This document shows, in pieces, positions 14,055 to 15,322 of a DNA stretch of 15,322 nt (position 1 is the stretch's first letter; each line of letters begins with the position of its first letter). The position numbers and the translations under genes were made by a program. A model generated the notes under the pieces. The model did no database searches, had not been told where the DNA came from, and saw only the letters and a program-made list of their open reading frames with translations. Source of the stretch: VRUE01 sp040904405 (GTDB lineage: Bacteria > Actinomycetota > Thermoleophilia > Solirubrobacterales > 70-9); assembly GCA_040904405.1 (NCBI GenBank), contig JBBDTK010000146.1, forward strand, positions 1 to 15,322, in the 5' to 3' direction.

Positions 14055-15275
14055 TTGATCGAGGTCGACGCCCAGTCCTTCTTCGTGATCGTTGCCGTCG
14101 CCGCCCTGGCGGCGATCACGGTCGCCACCGTGCCGCGCCGCTTCGCCCCGCCGGTGGTCGTCATCGAGCTGGCGATGGGCATCCTCGTCGGCCCCGAGGT
14201 CCTCGGCCTGGCCGAGACCGACGATTTCGTCGACTTCTTCTCGAACCTGGGGCTGGGGATGCTCTTCTTCTTCGCCGGCTACGAGATCGACTTCGAGCGG
14301 ATCCGCGGCCTGCCGCTGCGGCTCGGCATCCTCGGCTGGCTGCTCTCGATCGGGCTCGCCTACGGGATCGGCGGCGCCCTGGCGGCGGCCGGCGTCGTCG
14401 TCTCCTTCCTCTTCACCGGCTCGGCGATGGCGACGACGGCGATCGGCACCCTGATCCCGATCCTGCGCGACGGCGGCGAGCTGAGAACCCGCTTCGGCAC
14501 CTACCTGCTGGCGGCCGGCGGGGCCGGCGAGTTCGGCCCGATCCTGCTCGTCACCATGGTCCTCTCGACCAAACAGCCGCTGCACGAGGCGGCGATCCTG
14601 CTCGCCTTCGTCACCCTCGCCCTGCTGCTGGCGCTCGCCTCGGTGCGGCTCGCCTGGCGCGGCTGGCCGGCGCTGGAGCGCAGCTTCGAGGCGAGCAGCC
14701 AGCTGGCGGTGCGGATCACCGTCGTGCTCGTCTTCGGCCTCGTCCTGCTCGCCGGCGAGCTCGGCCTCGACGTCCTGCTCGGTGGCTTCGTCGCCGGGAT
14801 GATCGTGCGGGCGGCGCTGAAGGGGCGCGAGCTGCAGGTATTCGAGTCGAAGCTGACCGCGGTCGGCTTCGGCTTCTTCGTCCCCTTCTTCTTCGTCGCC
14901 AGCGGGATCGAGTTCGACATCGAAGCGCTCGGCTCGGCCGCAGCGCTGGCGAAGCTGACCCTCTTCCTCACCCTCTTCCTGGTGATCCGCGGCGCCCCGG
15001 CGCTGCTGCTCTACCGCGGCGTGCTGCGGGCCCGCCAGCGCGCTTCGCTCGCATTCTTCTCGGCGACCGAGCTGCCCCTGGTCGTCGCGATCACCACCCT
15101 GGCGGTCGAGGGCGGCCACATGCGGTCCTCGACCGCGGCCGGCCTGGTCGGCGCCGCCATGCTCTCGACCCTGATCTTCCCCTTCGTCGGCCTCGCCCTG
15201 CAACGACGGGCCGTCGCCGAGGGCGAAACCGGCCCGCCGAACCCACCTATGATTGACCCTCTCCCGGGCGCGTAG
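14055..15275 (+). CDS. CPA2-type cation/proton antiporter membrane protein
   Basis: A 406-residue polytopic membrane protein of the Na+/H+ exchanger fold (CPA2/KefB-like membrane domain), with about 11-12 hydrophobic helices. Typical features: an early helix with VVVIELAMGILVGPEVLGL, a helix ending in FFFAGYEIDF, the segment SAMATTAIGTLIPILRDGGELRTRFG, the GELGLDVLLGGFVAGMIV helix, and FFVPFFFVASGIEFD. No cytoplasmic RCK/TrkA domain is attached. The ion (Na+ or K+) is not determinable. The start is a TTG at 14055, with AGGA 12 bases upstream; the weak start and spacing suggest low expression or a wrong start. The stop TAG (15273-15275) lies within the tRNA-Val gene, using its bases 8-10. Confidence 0.92.
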   Translation: MIEVDAQSFFVIVAVAALAAITVATVPRRFAPPVVVIELAMGILVGPEVLGLAETDDFVDFFSNLGLGMLFFFAGYEIDFERIRGLPLRLGILGWLLSIGLAYGIGGALAAAGVVVSFLFTGSAMATTAIGTLIPILRDGGELRTRFGTYLLAAGGAGEFGPILLVTMVLSTKQPLHEAAILLAFVTLALLLALASVRLAWRGWPALERSFEASSQLAVRITVVLVFGLVLLAGELGLDVLLGGFVAGMIVRAALKGRELQVFESKLTAVGFGFFVPFFFVASGIEFDIEALGSAAALAKLTLFLTLFLVIRGAPALLLYRGVLRARQRASLAFFSATELPLVVAITTLAVEGGHMRSSTAAGLVGAAMLSTLIFPFVGLALQRRAVAEGETGPPNPPMIDPLPGA

Positions 15276-15322
15276 CTCAGCGGGAGAGCGCTCGCCTCAC
15301 ACGCGAGAGGTCGCTGGTTCGA
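15266..15322 (+). tRNA. tRNA-Val (anticodon CAC), 3' end cut by window edge
   Basis: Acceptor 5' strand GGGCGCG (15266-15272), T8 A9, D-arm GCTC/GAGC, anticodon stem CTCGC/GCGAG with loop CTCACAC giving anticodon CAC at 15298-15300, variable loop AGGTC, then the T-stem GCTGG and TTCGA of the T-loop at the window end. Fifty-seven bases are present; the 3' side of the T-arm and the acceptor are outside. The first ten bases overlap the end of the antiporter gene. Confidence 0.95.

Noticed and set aside
14004..15203. A 399-codon minus-strand open frame opposite the antiporter
   Set aside because: Charged, low-complexity shadow; the plus strand shows regular hydrophobic helices.

Overview
The window is very GC-rich. 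It uses GTG and TTG starts often and carries long shadow frames opposite almost every gene. The protein set (actinobacterial-type Ask/Asd pair, MMPL exporter, GT-C-like membrane protein, DnaX-YbaB-RecR) fits a deep-branching actinobacterium, most likely class Thermoleophilia (Solirubrobacterales/Gaiellales relatives). That placement is inference from gene content and composition, not from a marker tree.

Layout. 1-2357 (minus): aspartate kinase followed by aspartate-semialdehyde dehydrogenase (cut by the window edge), the first two steps of the aspartate amino-acid pathway. 2418-2968 (minus): an overlapping pair of small unknown genes in visibly less GC-rich DNA. 3134-5269 (plus): an MMPL/RND exporter. 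5369-6217 (minus): a MerR-type regulator with palindromes at its promoter. 6385-9973 (minus): the replication/repair cluster dnaX-ybaB-recR followed by a degenerate GGDEF protein. 10038-11859 (plus): a multi-membrane GT-C-like protein split into two frames. 11897-13675 (plus): an ABC-2 transporter (ATPase plus permease). 13685-13957 (minus): a large, Alu-domain-bearing SRP RNA. 14055-15275 (plus): a CPA2-type cation/proton antiporter whose stop codon lies inside a tRNA-Val gene (15266 to the window end). SRP RNA, dnaX, ybaB and recR form a conserved bacterial neighbourhood (compare Bacillus scr-dnaX-yaaK-recR). Here the plus-strand GT-C and ABC genes lie between the SRP RNA and dnaX.

The most unusual signal is a set of GC-rich palindromic elements. 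Two elements, one between ask and asd (979-1034) and one inside dnaX (8736-8784), share an identical 21-base core. Their flanking arms differ in sequence but are self-complementary in each copy. A second, larger imperfect palindrome (8553-8667) also lies in the dnaX linker, and a third type (10863-10967, with a 28-base perfect palindrome at its heart) splits the membrane-protein gene. In both coding cases the reading frame changes at or near the element. In dnaX the two halves are joined by a -1 shift, and a C CCC CCT heptamer sits inside the hairpin. This recalls the -1 programmed frameshift of E. coli dnaX, but a missing homopolymer base in the assembly would look the same. In-frame colonisation of protein linkers by palindromes, like Rickettsia palindromic elements, is a reasonable analogy.
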